NCBI RefSeq assembly: GCF_009617585.1
Contig: NZ_WIXI01000042.1
Coordinates: 177,145-241,144, forward strand
DNA: 64,000 nt
Reading direction: 5' to 3'
Source: Endobacterium cereale
Lineage (GTDB): Bacteria; Pseudomonadota; Alphaproteobacteria; Rhizobiales; Rhizobiaceae
Part shown: positions 48,384-57,238 of the stretch, piece after piece
Position numbering within the stretch: the first letter of the stretch is position 1
How the letters are laid out: the number at the start of each line of letters is the position of its first letter
The notes under the pieces: generated by a model
Told to the model about the DNA's origin: nothing
Seen by the model: only the letters and a program-made list of their open reading frames with translations
Database searches by the model: none
Made by a program: the position numbers and the translations under genes

Positions 48384-49415
48384 CTAGAAGCTGAGCTGCA
48401 CCTTCATCGACCGGCTACGATCACCAGCCATTTCGAACGCCTTCACGGCATCGGCAACCGGATAGATTTCCGACAGAAGCGGGGAGAAATCCACACGTTT
48501 CTGATTGATGAGATCCACCGCCTGCTCGAATTCCTCATGGAAACGGAAGGTGCCCTTTATCTCGATTTCCTTGGCAACGATGGTGTTCTGCGGCAGCGAT
48601 ATATCGCCGCCAAGTCCAAGTTGAACGAGTACGCCGCGCGGTTTCAACACCTCGATACCAGAGCGAACGGCACGTTCGTTGCCGGATGCCTCGAAATGGA
48701 CATCGAAATAACCCTTGTTGGCGGAATATGCGTTGAGCGCGTCCGGCTCGGATGCAACGTTGATGGTGCGATCGGCGCCGATGGTCCGCGCCTTTTGCAG
48801 CACCGCATCCATCACGTCGGTCGCGACGACCTCGCGTGCACCATGCAGGCGCGCGGCAATGATCGACAGAACGCCGATCGGTCCGCAACCGGTCACCAGC
48901 ACCCTCTTGCCCTGCAAGGACCCCGCGCGCGACACGGCATGCAAGGTCACGGCAAAAGGCTCGGCGAAGGCAGCCTCGTTGATGGAAATACCTTCATTCA
49001 CCTTGTGGCACTGCCATGCCTGCGCGACCAGCCGCTGACGGAAGGCGCCCTGAATATGCGGCATGGGCATGGCGCTACCGTAGAAGCGCATATTCAGGCA
49101 ATGGTTCTGTTGCCCCTTGAGGCAGTAATCGCATGAATTGCAGGGCCGGCTCGGTGAAACGGCGACATGATCGCCGACAGCAAGATGGGACACGCCTTCC
49201 CCAAGCCCGACAATACGGCCGGCGACCTCATGCCCGAGGATCATCGGTTCGCGTATGCGCACCGTGCCGAAGCCGCCATGATGGTAATAATGAAGATCCG
49301 AGCCGCAGATACCGCCGGCTTCGATGGCAATGTCAACCTGACCTGGGCCGGCGGCCTCGGCTTCACGTTCCTCGACACGCAAATCCTTGGCAGAGTGGAT
49401 GACGACAGCTTTCAT
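48384..49415 (-). CDS. L-idonate 5-dehydrogenase-like zinc alcohol dehydrogenase
   Basis: 343 residues of the medium-chain zinc dehydrogenase family. Catalytic zinc ligands Cys37 (GICGSDLHYYHHG) and His62/Glu63 (GHE); structural zinc Cys92, Cys95, Cys98 and Cys106 (CNSCDYCLKGQQNHC); cofactor motif GCGPIGVL. HYY after GSDLH is typical of idonate and sorbitol dehydrogenases. With IdnO-like and hydroxyacid dehydrogenase neighbours it should oxidise L-idonate to 5-ketogluconate. GAGG lies eight bases before the chosen ATG. It follows the hydroxyacid dehydrogenase gene by 10 bases. Confidence 0.87.
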   Translation of the reverse strand: MKAVVIHSAKDLRVEEREAEAAGPGQVDIAIEAGGICGSDLHYYHHGGFGTVRIREPMILGHEVAGRIVGLGEGVSHLAVGDHVAVSPSRPCNSCDYCLKGQQNHCLNMRFYGSAMPMPHIQGAFRQRLVAQAWQCHKVNEGISINEAAFAEPFAVTLHAVSRAGSLQGKRVLVTGCGPIGVLSIIAARLHGAREVVATDVMDAVLQKARTIGADRTINVASEPDALNAYSANKGYFDVHFEASGNERAVRSGIEVLKPRGVLVQLGLGGDISLPQNTIVAKEIEIKGTFRFHEEFEQAVDLINQKRVDFSPLLSEIYPVADAVKAFEMAGDRSRSMKVQLSF

Positions 49416-49425
49416 GGACATGACC

Positions 49426-50370
49426 TCAAATGACCGGAGTGGGAAGGGATTGGCCGGAAAAATGCGCTGCCAGATTGTCACGCACAAGCTGGCCCATCGC
49501 CTTTCGAGTCTCGATCGTGCCTGAGGCATGATGCGGTTGCAACAGCACGTTTTCAAGCTTGAGGAAACGCGGATCAAGTTTTGGTTCACCCTCGAACACA
49601 TCAAGTGCAGCCGAGCCGAGCGTGCCATTTTCAAGCGCGTCAAGCAGCGCTGCTTCATCGAGATTGGAAGCGCGCGAGATGTTGATCAACATGCCTTCCG
49701 GGCCAAGCGCCTCGATAACCCGCTTCGAAACAATATGGCGGGTGGCCGTCGAAGCGGCCAGCGTCACGAACAGGAAGTCGGAATGCTCGGCCAATGCCAC
49801 CGTATCAGCAATGAAGGTCATACCCTCTGCGTAGGATTTTTCTGATACGTCGCTATAGGCGATCTCCATATCGAAGCCGCGCAGGCGCTTGGCGACTTCG
49901 AAACCGATGCGACCGAGCCCGAGCACGCCCGCCTTGCGGCCCCAGACCTTGCGCTTTAAGGGATACAAACCCTTGGCAGCCCAACTGCCATCTTTCACCC
50001 ACTGCTCCGCACCCATCATGCCCCGCGACTGGCAAAGCATCATGGCGACGCCAAGATCGGCGACGTCGTTTGTGAGAACATCGGGCGTGTTGGTGACGCG
50101 AATGCCACGCTCGCGGCAGGCGTCCAGATTGACCGCGTCATAGCCGACACCGTAGACCGAAATAATCTGCAGATTTGGCAGCTTGGCGATCAGCTCGGCC
50201 GATGCCCCCAGTTCGCCGCGCGTGGCAACCGCCGTCACCTTGCTCGCCTCGTTTGCAATGAAGGAATCGCGATCGCGCGCTTCATACAGTTTTTTCACGT
50301 CATAGCTCTTTTCGAGCTCGACCATATCCCATTCCGGATAAGGGCCGATAACGAGGATTTGCGGCTTCAT
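49426..50370 (-). CDS. 2-hydroxyacid dehydrogenase (probable 2-ketogluconate/hydroxypyruvate reductase)
   Basis: 314 residues of the D-isomer 2-hydroxyacid dehydrogenase family. Cofactor motif GLGRIG (151-156) is followed by an acidic turn at YSD; catalytic Arg233 (NISRASN), Glu262 (FEGEP) and His280 (QPHHASG) are all present. It likely reduces 2-ketogluconate or a related keto acid. It is the first gene of the leftward idonate operon, divergent from the IdnO-like gene across a 92-bp promoter gap with a perfect GntR-type operator. Confidence 0.9.
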   Translation of the reverse strand: MKPQILVIGPYPEWDMVELEKSYDVKKLYEARDRDSFIANEASKVTAVATRGELGASAELIAKLPNLQIISVYGVGYDAVNLDACRERGIRVTNTPDVLTNDVADLGVAMMLCQSRGMMGAEQWVKDGSWAAKGLYPLKRKVWGRKAGVLGLGRIGFEVAKRLRGFDMEIAYSDVSEKSYAEGMTFIADTVALAEHSDFLFVTLAASTATRHIVSKRVIEALGPEGMLINISRASNLDEAALLDALENGTLGSAALDVFEGEPKLDPRFLKLENVLLQPHHASGTIETRKAMGQLVRDNLAAHFSGQSLPTPVI

Positions 50371-50402
50371 TTCTCACTCCCGAGCTTGGTTTTTGATTGC
50401 AT

Positions 50403-50418
50403 ATGTTATCGATAACAT
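50403..50418. promoter_or_regulatory. Perfect GntR/IdnR-type operator palindrome
   Basis: ATGTTATCGATAACAT is a perfect 16-bp palindrome. It matches the known GntR/IdnR operator pattern (ATGTTA-CCGG-TAACAT) except for the central four bases. It lies in the divergent gap between the 2-hydroxyacid dehydrogenase and IdnO-like genes, near the LacI-type regulator gene. It should control both operons. Confidence 0.75.
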
Positions 50419-50462
50419 TTATGTCAACGCGAAAGAGACTTATGGACCGGGAGGAATTTCTG

Positions 50463-51230
50463 ATGTCGTTTCCGCTGTTCGATCTGACGGGCAAAACCGC
50501 GCTGATCACCGGCTCGAGCCAGGGCATCGGCCTGGCGCTGGCGCGGGGGCTTGCCGAGCATGGCGCCAGCGTCATTCTCAACGGCCGCGATGAGGCGAAA
50601 CTGGACAACGCGAAGAAGCAGCTGATTGCTGACGGATTTACCGTGCATTCCGTTGCCTTTGACGCAACTGACCACGCATCCGTCGCAGCCGGCATCGAAC
50701 GGATCGAAGCCGAAATCGGTGCCATCGACATTCTCGTCAACAATGCCGGCATGCAACACCGTTCGCCGCTGGAGGATTTTCCAGCCGACAAGTGGGAGCA
50801 GCTTCTGACCACCAACATTTCGACCGTGTTTTATGTTGGTCAGGCTGTGGCACGCCACATGATTGCCCGCGGGCAGGGCAAGATCATCAACATCGCCTCG
50901 GTACAGAGCGAACTCGCCCGTCCGGGCATTGCCCCCTATACGGCTACCAAGGGTGCCGTAAAGAACCTCACCAAGGGCATGTCCACGGATTGGGCCAAGC
51001 ATGGCCTGCAGGTTAACGCCATCGCACCCGGCTATTTCAAGACGCCGCTCAATCAGGCGCTCGTCGACAATCCGGAATTTTCCGCATGGCTGGAAAAGCG
51101 CACGCCGGCTGCCCGTTGGGGCAATGTCGACGAACTGGTCGGCGCAGCGGTCTTCCTGTCCGGCAAGGGCTCTTCTTTCGTTAACGGGCACACGCTTTAT
51201 GTCGACGGCGGCATCACAATCAGCCTCTAG
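50463..51230 (+). CDS. idnO: Gluconate 5-dehydrogenase-like SDR
   Basis: 255 residues, classical SDR: TGSSQGIG (17-24 region), NNAG (93-96), catalytic Ser146, Tyr159, Lys163 (PYTATKGAVKNLTKG), and TPLNQALVDNPEFSAWLEKRTPA, a C-terminal segment typical of IdnO/gluconate 5-dehydrogenases. It reduces 5-ketogluconate to gluconate. GGGAGGAA stands just before the ATG at 50463; codons upstream in the same frame cross the operator and are rejected. It is transcribed divergently from the other two idonate genes. Confidence 0.87.
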   Translation: MSFPLFDLTGKTALITGSSQGIGLALARGLAEHGASVILNGRDEAKLDNAKKQLIADGFTVHSVAFDATDHASVAAGIERIEAEIGAIDILVNNAGMQHRSPLEDFPADKWEQLLTTNISTVFYVGQAVARHMIARGQGKIINIASVQSELARPGIAPYTATKGAVKNLTKGMSTDWAKHGLQVNAIAPGYFKTPLNQALVDNPEFSAWLEKRTPAARWGNVDELVGAAVFLSGKGSSFVNGHTLYVDGGITISL

Positions 51231-51316
51231 GGCATAGATCGTCCGGCGGCCCATCATCGTGATGGGCATTGCCGGGTGCGGCAAAAGTTCTGTCGAACTC
51301 CAGACCAGATAGTGAA

Positions 51317-51338
51317 AGGGCGACCGCGAGGCCGCCCT
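51317..51338. terminator. Stem-loop between convergent IdnO-like and RraA-like genes
   Basis: AGGGCGACC (51317-51325) pairs with GGCCGCCCT (51330-51338) with one mismatch, loop GCGA, followed by ACTTTTCATTTT. It should end the rightward IdnO-like transcript and may also serve the leftward RraA-like transcript. Confidence 0.6.
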
Positions 51339-51423
51339 ACTTTTCATTTTCTGCCATGAAAGATCAGAGTGGGCAGGCGATAACGGGAAGCGATCGAAAG
51401 CCGATGCTTCCCTTTATCGCTTT

Positions 51424-52098
51424 TCAGATATCGACCGTCAGGCCCTTGGCCTTCAGCACCTCTTCAAGCTTGCTGACTTCGATCACCGAAGCCCCCGCCT
51501 TATAGGCTTCGATGAAACCGGCTTCCGCATCTTCACGAGCCTGCGAGAGCTTTGCCGCTTCGGCGACTTCGTTACGGCGGACCACGACAAGCCCATCGGC
51601 ATCACCGACAATCACGTCACCCGGATTGATGATCTCACCGCCGACGATGATGCTGTCGTTAGTCGTGCCAAGCGTTTCCTTAACAGTTCCCTTGATGCAT
51701 GTGCTGAGCGAGAAAACCGGAAAACCGAGTTCGCGAAGCTGCAGCGTGTCGCGCACGCCGGTATCCGTCACCAAGCCGCCGATGCCCTTGGCGAGGCAGG
51801 CATTGGCCAGCACATCGCCGAACGAACCGGCTTCTTCGTATTCGCCGGCGGAAACGACGATGATGTCACCCGGCTTGGCGTAGTTGATCGCCAGCTGCAA
51901 CATGATGTTGTCACGCGGCGAGGATTTGACGGTGAAGGCCGGACCGCACAGTTTCATGCGATAATCGACAGGCTTCAGGCGCGACGACAAGGCGCCGCGG
52001 CGCCCCTGCGCTTCGTGAATGGTTGCCGGCGAAAACTTTGCAAGCGCCGCCAGATCCTCCTTGGAGGGACGTTCGGGGATGTGTTTGATGTGTGCCAT
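51424..52098 (-). CDS. RraA family / 4-hydroxy-4-methyl-2-oxoglutarate aldolase-like protein
   Basis: 224 residues. The RraA-like fold shows SPATIHEAQGRRGAL, CGPAFTVKSSPRDN, DIIVVSAGEYEEAGSFGDVLA and GLVTDTGVRDTLQL with the Arg-Asp pair of the active site, then NPGDVIVGDADGLVVV. Members are either divalent-metal aldolases for hydroxy-oxo acids or RNase E inhibitors. Being last in an amino-acid transporter operon with an SDR, an aldolase or decarboxylase role is more likely. GGAGGG precedes the ATG at 52098. Confidence 0.85.
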   Translation of the reverse strand: MAHIKHIPERPSKEDLAALAKFSPATIHEAQGRRGALSSRLKPVDYRMKLCGPAFTVKSSPRDNIMLQLAINYAKPGDIIVVSAGEYEEAGSFGDVLANACLAKGIGGLVTDTGVRDTLQLRELGFPVFSLSTCIKGTVKETLGTTNDSIIVGGEIINPGDVIVGDADGLVVVRRNEVAEAAKLSQAREDAEAGFIEAYKAGASVIEVSKLEEVLKAKGLTVDI

Positions 52099-52129
52099 AG
52101 GGCCCTCCTCAAGGCCATAGATAAACCGC

Positions 52130-52150
52130 ACGGCGGCAAGACTGCCGCCG
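52130..52150 (-). terminator. Intercistronic stem-loop after the amino acid binding-protein gene
   Basis: CGGCGGCA and TGCCGCCG form a perfect 8-bp stem just downstream (leftward) of the binding-protein gene and upstream of the RraA-like gene. It parallels the stem-loops after the two other binding-protein genes in this window. Confidence 0.5.
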
Positions 52151-52207
52151 TCGGCAATTGTCAGATGATGGTTGGTTTAAAATCGGAAAGCGCTCTGCGC
52201 CGTCGGA

Positions 52208-53044
52208 TTACGGGATCGGGTCGAACTTCAGTTCGGACAGCGGAACGACCTTGTCTGTGCGGGTCATCTTGTATTCGGTGCCCTGACCGAGCCACTTGTC
52301 CCAGATCTTGTTGATCTCGCCATCGGCATCGAGCTTGCGCAGGATTTCGTTGACCTTGGCGGTCAGCGCCGGCTGGTCCTTCTGCATGCCGATACCGATC
52401 GGCTGGTACAGCATCGGCTCCTCGATCATGCGCATTTCCTTGCCGCGGTTCTTCGACTCGTTGACGAACTTCGTCGTCGTCATCGTGTTGGCGACCATAC
52501 CGCGTGCCTTGCCCTGCTGAACGGCGAGATAGGCGGACGCGGTATCCTGGAAGGTCAGCGGCTCGGACTTGTTGAGCTTGATCGACATTTCCGAGGTCGA
52601 GCCCTTTGCGGAGGCGATGCGCTGGCCGGCATAGTCCGCCTTGGCCTTGCCTTCATCCGTCGTCGGAACGATCAGCATTTCCTTGGCAAGATAATAGGGG
52701 TCGCTGAACTGGATCTGTTCGGCGCGGCTCTGGGTGTAGGCAAGGTTGGCAACGGTGATATCGACGCGGCCAAGTTTCACTTCCGGCACTCGGGCTTCGA
52801 CAGATACCGGCTTCACTTCCGCCGTCACGCCAAGTTCCTTGGCGATGGCGTTGCAAAGATCGACGTCGAAGCCGGCCATTTCGCGGGTCTTCGGGTCCGG
52901 CGCCGAGAATGGCGGCACGTCGGCAAAGGTTGCGCAGCGCAGCTTCTTGGCCGAGAGGATGTCGGCAAGCTGGTCGGCCTTGGCAGGCGCGACCGAAGCG
53001 GTGCCGGCGACGAGCGCTGCGAGAGTTGCGAATTTCCAGTTCAT
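52208..53044 (-). CDS. Polar amino acid ABC transporter substrate-binding protein
   Basis: 278 residues with a signal peptide (FATLAALVAGTASVAPAKA). The mature part is a type 2 binding protein of the HisJ/GlnH group: PPFSAPDPKTREMAGFDVDLCNAIAKELG, VKLGRVDITVANLAYTQSR, ASAKGSTSEM and MLYQPIGIGMQKDQ. The conserved Arg in the R-x-E-x-x region (REMAGFDVD) and the acidic D119-like residue suit an alpha-amino acid ligand. It feeds the ATPase and two permeases encoded upstream in the same leftward operon, 36 bases away. Confidence 0.9.
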   Translation of the reverse strand: MNWKFATLAALVAGTASVAPAKADQLADILSAKKLRCATFADVPPFSAPDPKTREMAGFDVDLCNAIAKELGVTAEVKPVSVEARVPEVKLGRVDITVANLAYTQSRAEQIQFSDPYYLAKEMLIVPTTDEGKAKADYAGQRIASAKGSTSEMSIKLNKSEPLTFQDTASAYLAVQQGKARGMVANTMTTTKFVNESKNRGKEMRMIEEPMLYQPIGIGMQKDQPALTAKVNEILRKLDADGEINKIWDKWLGQGTEYKMTRTDKVVPLSELKFDPIP

Positions 53045-53080
53045 TTGCTGTTCTCCATTGTTATTTTATGTGGAAGGCAG

Positions 53081-53848
53081 TCAGTGCCGCAGATCAGCAA
53101 GAAAACGCTGAGCGCGCGGATGTCGTGGATTCTTGAAGAAGTCTTCGGGAGGCGCGGTTTCGAGGATCTCGCCGGCGTCGATGAACCAGATCCGGTCCGC
53201 GACATCACGGGCAAAGCCCATTTCGTGGGTCACGCACAGCATGGTCATGCCGTCGGCCGCCAGGCTTTTCATGACGCTCAGCACCTCGCCCACCATTTCC
53301 GGATCGAGCGCGCTGGTCGGTTCATCGAACAACATCACAGGCGGCTCCATGGCGAGCGCACGGGCAATCGCCACGCGCTGCTGCTGGCCACCGGAAAGCT
53401 GACCGGGATAGGAATTCGCCTTATCGGCGAGACCGACGCGATCGAGGAGTTTCAGCGCCTTATCATGAGCGACATTCGCCGCAATGCCCTTCACGCGGAT
53501 CGGAGACATCGACACGTTTTCGACGACCGAAAGGTGCGGAAACAGGTTGAAGCTCTGGAACACGAAGCCGATGCTGCTACGCAGCTTGTTGAGTTCGCTG
53601 CCGCGCATAGGAGCGTGGATATCCTGGCCCTCAAAACTGATGCCGCCACTGTTGATCTCTTCCAACCGGTTGACCGTGCGGATCAGCGTAGACTTGCCGG
53701 AACCGGACGGGCCGCAGATGACCACCACTTCGCCACGCGCCACTTCGGCATTGATGTTCTTCAGGACCGGATAATCGCCATAACTCTTGCAGACATCGGC
53801 AATGCGGATCGCCTGGGTGGCCTGCGGTTCGGACACTGACGTGCTCAT
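53081..53848 (-). CDS. Polar amino acid ABC transporter ATP-binding protein (GlnQ type)
   Basis: 255 residues with Walker [11 protein letters not shown]-loop [13 protein letters not shown], signature [15 protein letters not shown], Walker [16 protein letters not shown] and the switch His in VTHEMGFA. It energises amino acid import with the two permeases. The ATG at 53848 overlaps the permease stop by four bases; longer upstream frames belong to the permease gene in another frame. Confidence 0.95.
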   Translation of the reverse strand: MSTSVSEPQATQAIRIADVCKSYGDYPVLKNINAEVARGEVVVICGPSGSGKSTLIRTVNRLEEINSGGISFEGQDIHAPMRGSELNKLRSSIGFVFQSFNLFPHLSVVENVSMSPIRVKGIAANVAHDKALKLLDRVGLADKANSYPGQLSGGQQQRVAIARALAMEPPVMLFDEPTSALDPEMVGEVLSVMKSLAADGMTMLCVTHEMGFARDVADRIWFIDAGEILETAPPEDFFKNPRHPRAQRFLADLRH

Positions 53849-54603
53849 AGCTGCTCCGTGATGGTTTTGAGAGGCGCGGCCTCGGCCGGCAGGCGGACAT
53901 TGCGTGGCCCGGCGCGGCGGCGGGCGATACGCCGCTCGACGCTGTTGGCGACAAAAGTCAGGCTCCAGCAGAGGATGTAATAGACCACGGCGAGGATGAG
54001 GAAGACCTGGAAAGGCTGGGTCAGAAGCTGGTTGTTCACCTGGCTTGCCGCGAATGTGAGGTCGGGCACGTTGATGACGTAACCGAGCGTCGTGTCCTTG
54101 ATCGTCGAGACGAAGGTGGAAATCATGCTCGGGATCATGTTGTAGAGCGCCTGCGGCAGGATCACGAAGCGCATCGCCCCCATGTAACCGTGGCCCAGAG
54201 CACGCGCCGCATCCATCTGTCCCTGCCCCAGCGAAACGATACCGGCGCGAACGACCTCGCTGAGAAAGGCCCCCTGATAGATGACCAGCGTCACCAGCAT
54301 GATCAGGAAGCTCGGCACGTCGGCGCCGGTCCACAACGGGATGACGAAATAGCACCACAGGATGAGCATCAGCAGTGGCACGCCGCGGGTTACGTAGACG
54401 AGCGCCGTCATCGGCCAGCGCAGGAACCACCATTTCGACAGGCGGGCCAGCGCCATCAGGATACTGACCGGGAAGGCGAATGCGATCGCAAGCGCCGACA
54501 GGATCAGAGTGTTGGCGAGACCGCCGAGCGGCCCGTTCGGGTACTGACCGATCAGAAGAAGCAGCCAATAATCCTGAATGATGGTGATGAAATCGTGGAT
54601 CAT
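53845..54603 (-). CDS. Polar amino acid ABC transporter permease (HisM type)
   Basis: 252 residues, about five membrane segments; the permease EAA loop is [19 protein letters not shown] followed by [19 protein letters not shown]. It forms a heterodimer with the other permease. Overlaps of four bases with genes on each side show a tight operon. Confidence 0.94.
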   Translation of the reverse strand: MIHDFITIIQDYWLLLLIGQYPNGPLGGLANTLILSALAIAFAFPVSILMALARLSKWWFLRWPMTALVYVTRGVPLLMLILWCYFVIPLWTGADVPSFLIMLVTLVIYQGAFLSEVVRAGIVSLGQGQMDAARALGHGYMGAMRFVILPQALYNMIPSMISTFVSTIKDTTLGYVINVPDLTFAASQVNNQLLTQPFQVFLILAVVYYILCWSLTFVANSVERRIARRRAGPRNVRLPAEAAPLKTITEQL

Positions 54604-55307
54604 GCGCGTGCCCTCCGCGCCGGATCGGCTCGCGTGGCGATATAGGCGCCGATCCCCATGATGATGAGCGAGAAGAACAGATAGGTCACCGTACCGACCA
54701 GATAGATTTCAAACGTGCGGAAACTGATATTTTCGATTTCCTTCACCGCATGGGTCAGTTCCGGCGCGCCGATGACGATGGCAAGGCTGCTGTTCTTGAA
54801 CAGCGAGACACTATGGTTGATCAGCGGCGGCAGCGCATTGCGCACGCCTTGCGGCATGATCACGAAGCGCATCGCCGAGGCATAACCGTGGCCAAGCGCC
54901 TGTGCCGCTTCCATCTGGCCGGGGCTGACCGAGCGCAGACCGGAACGAAGGTCCTCGCTGAAATAGGCCGCCTGACACAGGCCGAGGCCGATGACTGCAA
55001 AGATCGCTTCGGCATTGTTGTTCGCGAGCCAGTCCGACAGGCCCTGCGGCATCAGCGTGAAAATGCCGAAATACCAGAGCATCAGCTGCACAAGTGTCGG
55101 CACGTTACGGTGGTAGGACACGTAGGCAGCGACGATCGGCTCACCAATCCGCAGCGGCGAGACACGCAGTGCAAGAAGCAGGATCGCCAGCGTCATCGCC
55201 AGCACCCATGAACCGATATAGATGATGAAGGTCATCTCGATGCCATGCAGAAGCATCGAGATATAGTCCGGGTTGCTCAGGATTGCCGAAAGATCAAACC
55301 CGTTCAC
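54600..55307 (-). CDS. Polar amino acid ABC transporter permease (HisQ type)
   Basis: 235 residues, about five membrane segments, with [29 protein letters not shown] near the N-terminus and the EAA loop [16 protein letters not shown] with [18 protein letters not shown]. It pairs with the second permease encoded directly downstream. Its start overlaps the SDR gene stop by four bases, placing the oxidoreductase and the transporter in one transcript. Confidence 0.94.
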   Translation of the reverse strand: MNGFDLSAILSNPDYISMLLHGIEMTFIIYIGSWVLAMTLAILLLALRVSPLRIGEPIVAAYVSYHRNVPTLVQLMLWYFGIFTLMPQGLSDWLANNNAEAIFAVIGLGLCQAAYFSEDLRSGLRSVSPGQMEAAQALGHGYASAMRFVIMPQGVRNALPPLINHSVSLFKNSSLAIVIGAPELTHAVKEIENISFRTFEIYLVGTVTYLFFSLIIMGIGAYIATRADPARRARA

Positions 55308-56077
55308 CGCTTGGTCCCTTCGGAACTGGCGGATGGGGTCTGCGGCTTGGCCGTCTGCAGACCACCCATGACCTGAAGCGTCGGGGTAATTTCCATATGA
55401 CCGATATTGACGGCAACGGGCGCGGCAATCGCAAAGGCAATGGCATCGGCGATGTCGGAGGCCTGCGGCAGCTCGAAACCATCGATGAAACGTTCCCGGA
55501 TCGACGGATCATCGCCATGAACATGGTTGAAGATATCGGTTGCCACGCGGCCTGGGCAGATTTCCGTCACTCTCACCCGTTTTCCGAAAGTGTCGATGCG
55601 CAGCTGATTGGACAGCATGGCAACACCAGCCTTGACGGCATGGTACGTCGAATTGCCGCCGAAATTGTAGTTTCCGGCAATCGAGGAAATGTTGATGACG
55701 TGGCCGCGGTCGCGCTCAGTCATGCCCGGCACGACCATGCGGCAGAGATGCAGGACAGCGCGCAGGTTGACGTCGATCAGGAGATCGATATCGCCGTCTT
55801 CCGCTTCCAGAAACTTCTTCGGCCGATCGACACCGGCATTGTTGATGAGGATGTCGAATGCCACTCGGCCGGTTAGTTCGGCAAGCGCGTCGCGATTGGT
55901 CACGTCGATAGCATGAGCGATGCAGCCGGTCCGTTCGGAGAGTTCGCGCAGCGGCTCGGCGCTACGGGCAACGGCGTGGACTTCCAATCCCTCGCGGCAC
56001 AGTCTTTCCACAACAGCGGCGCCGATTCCCGACGAGGCACCAGTGACAAGAGCGGTCTTGTAATCGGAAAACGGCAT
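55304..56077 (-). CDS. Short-chain dehydrogenase/reductase heading the amino acid transporter operon
   Basis: 257 residues, classical SDR: TGASSGIG (12-19), NNAG (79-82), Ser131/132, Tyr145 and Lys149 (TYHAVK), then PGRVATDIFN. Closest in style to serine/3-hydroxy acid dehydrogenases such as YdfG, so oxidation of a hydroxy amino acid brought in by the transporter is plausible. It is the first gene of a six-gene leftward operon and diverges from a LysR-type gene. Confidence 0.87.
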   Translation of the reverse strand: MPFSDYKTALVTGASSGIGAAVVERLCREGLEVHAVARSAEPLRELSERTGCIAHAIDVTNRDALAELTGRVAFDILINNAGVDRPKKFLEAEDGDIDLLIDVNLRAVLHLCRMVVPGMTERDRGHVINISSIAGNYNFGGNSTYHAVKAGVAMLSNQLRIDTFGKRVRVTEICPGRVATDIFNHVHGDDPSIRERFIDGFELPQASDIADAIAFAIAAPVAVNIGHMEITPTLQVMGGLQTAKPQTPSASSEGTKR

Positions 56078-56134
56078 TCAGATCCCCTTTGTTGAGATGA
56101 GACTAGCGAAGCTTTTTTCACTTGCCTAAGACCG

Positions 56135-56151
56135 ATTAGTTTTGGGCTAAT
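56135..56151. promoter_or_regulatory. Candidate LysR box (T-N11-A) between SDR operon and LysR gene
   Basis: ATTAG (56135-56139) and CTAAT (56147-56151) form a perfect interrupted palindrome with a T-N11-A core, the usual LysR binding motif. It lies in the 230-bp divergent gap, 58 bases from the SDR start. Confidence 0.5.
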
Positions 56152-56307
56152 AAGGAAGCGTTATGGATGTCCGTTCCTGTTGCCGAAGGCTTGATTTGCG
56201 CTTTATAAATCAAACAGCTAGGTTTCTCTTCGGCAGCCGGATCTTGGGTCGAACACCGATGACGACCTCTCCAACCGGTGGCAACAGCACAGGCAGCATC
56301 GACAATA

Positions 56308-57213
56308 ATGGATATCCGACGCCTCAAATCCTTCATCGTCATTGTCGATAGCGGCAGCATCACACGTGCCGCTGACATCCTGCACCTGGCTCAGCCGGCG
56401 CTCAGCCAGCAGCTGGCAGCACTGGAAGATCATTTCGGGCAAAAGCTTCTGATCCGCAGCCAGCAGGGCGTCACGATGACCGACGCCGGCCAGGCGGTTT
56501 ATCGCCACGCACAGATCATCTTGCGGCAAATGGAACAGGCGCAGTCCGATGTCGCGACCGCCGGACGGTCCCTGGCCGGCCGGGTGTCCGTCGGCCTCGT
56601 TCCATTCAGCAGCGCCGCCACCCTTTCGGTCGAATTGCTGGCGGAGACGCGAAAGCGTCATCCGGGCATCCTTCTGCACCTGACCGAAAGCGTTGGCCAG
56701 ACATACAGCCAGATGATCATGAACGGCCGTCTGGAAATGGCGCTCATTCACGGCGTCGGCCCGATCAAAGGCGTCCGCTTCGAACCGTTGCTGAAAGAGG
56801 AATTTTTTATTGTGGCGCATCCTGATTTCGCCATCGAAGCGAGCGATGCGCCGGTACCGGTGACATCGCTCGAAGGACTGCCATTCCTGATGCCGCCAGC
56901 TTACAATTTCGTTCGCAGGGCCGTCGACACGGCGTTTTCGCGCAGCAAAGTCGAGCTGAAGGTGGTGGCGGAAGTGGAAATCGTCAGGACCCTCAGCCGT
57001 TCGGTCGACCGGGGGCTCGGGGCGACGATCATGCCCAAGGCAATTGCCGACCGGCTGATTGCCGAATCCAGCGAAAAACTGATCTGCCGCCTCGTCTCTC
57101 CACGTATCGAGGAGACCTTGTCGCTCTGTGTTTCCGATCAGACACCGCTTTCGGAACCGGCTGTCGCGGTCAGGGACATTCTCGTCGAGTTGACAGCCAG
57201 GCTGAAGACCTGA
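56308..57213 (+). CDS. LysR family transcriptional regulator (Nac/CynR-like)
   Basis: 301 residues. The helix-turn-helix (LKSFIVIVDSGSITRAADILH, QPALSQQLAALEDHFG) precedes an effector domain starting AGRVSVGLVPFSSAATLSV. It sits between two leftward operons, divergent from the SDR/amino acid transporter operon and convergent with the aminotransferase end of the PxpABC operon, and may regulate both. The ATG at 56308 starts MDIRRLKSF; ten upstream codons in frame are ignored. Confidence 0.9.
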   Translation: MDIRRLKSFIVIVDSGSITRAADILHLAQPALSQQLAALEDHFGQKLLIRSQQGVTMTDAGQAVYRHAQIILRQMEQAQSDVATAGRSLAGRVSVGLVPFSSAATLSVELLAETRKRHPGILLHLTESVGQTYSQMIMNGRLEMALIHGVGPIKGVRFEPLLKEEFFIVAHPDFAIEASDAPVPVTSLEGLPFLMPPAYNFVRRAVDTAFSRSKVELKVVAEVEIVRTLSRSVDRGLGATIMPKAIADRLIAESSEKLICRLVSPRIEETLSLCVSDQTPLSEPAVAVRDILVELTARLKT

Positions 57214-57238
57214 CCGCCACAAACGAAATGAGAATCGG

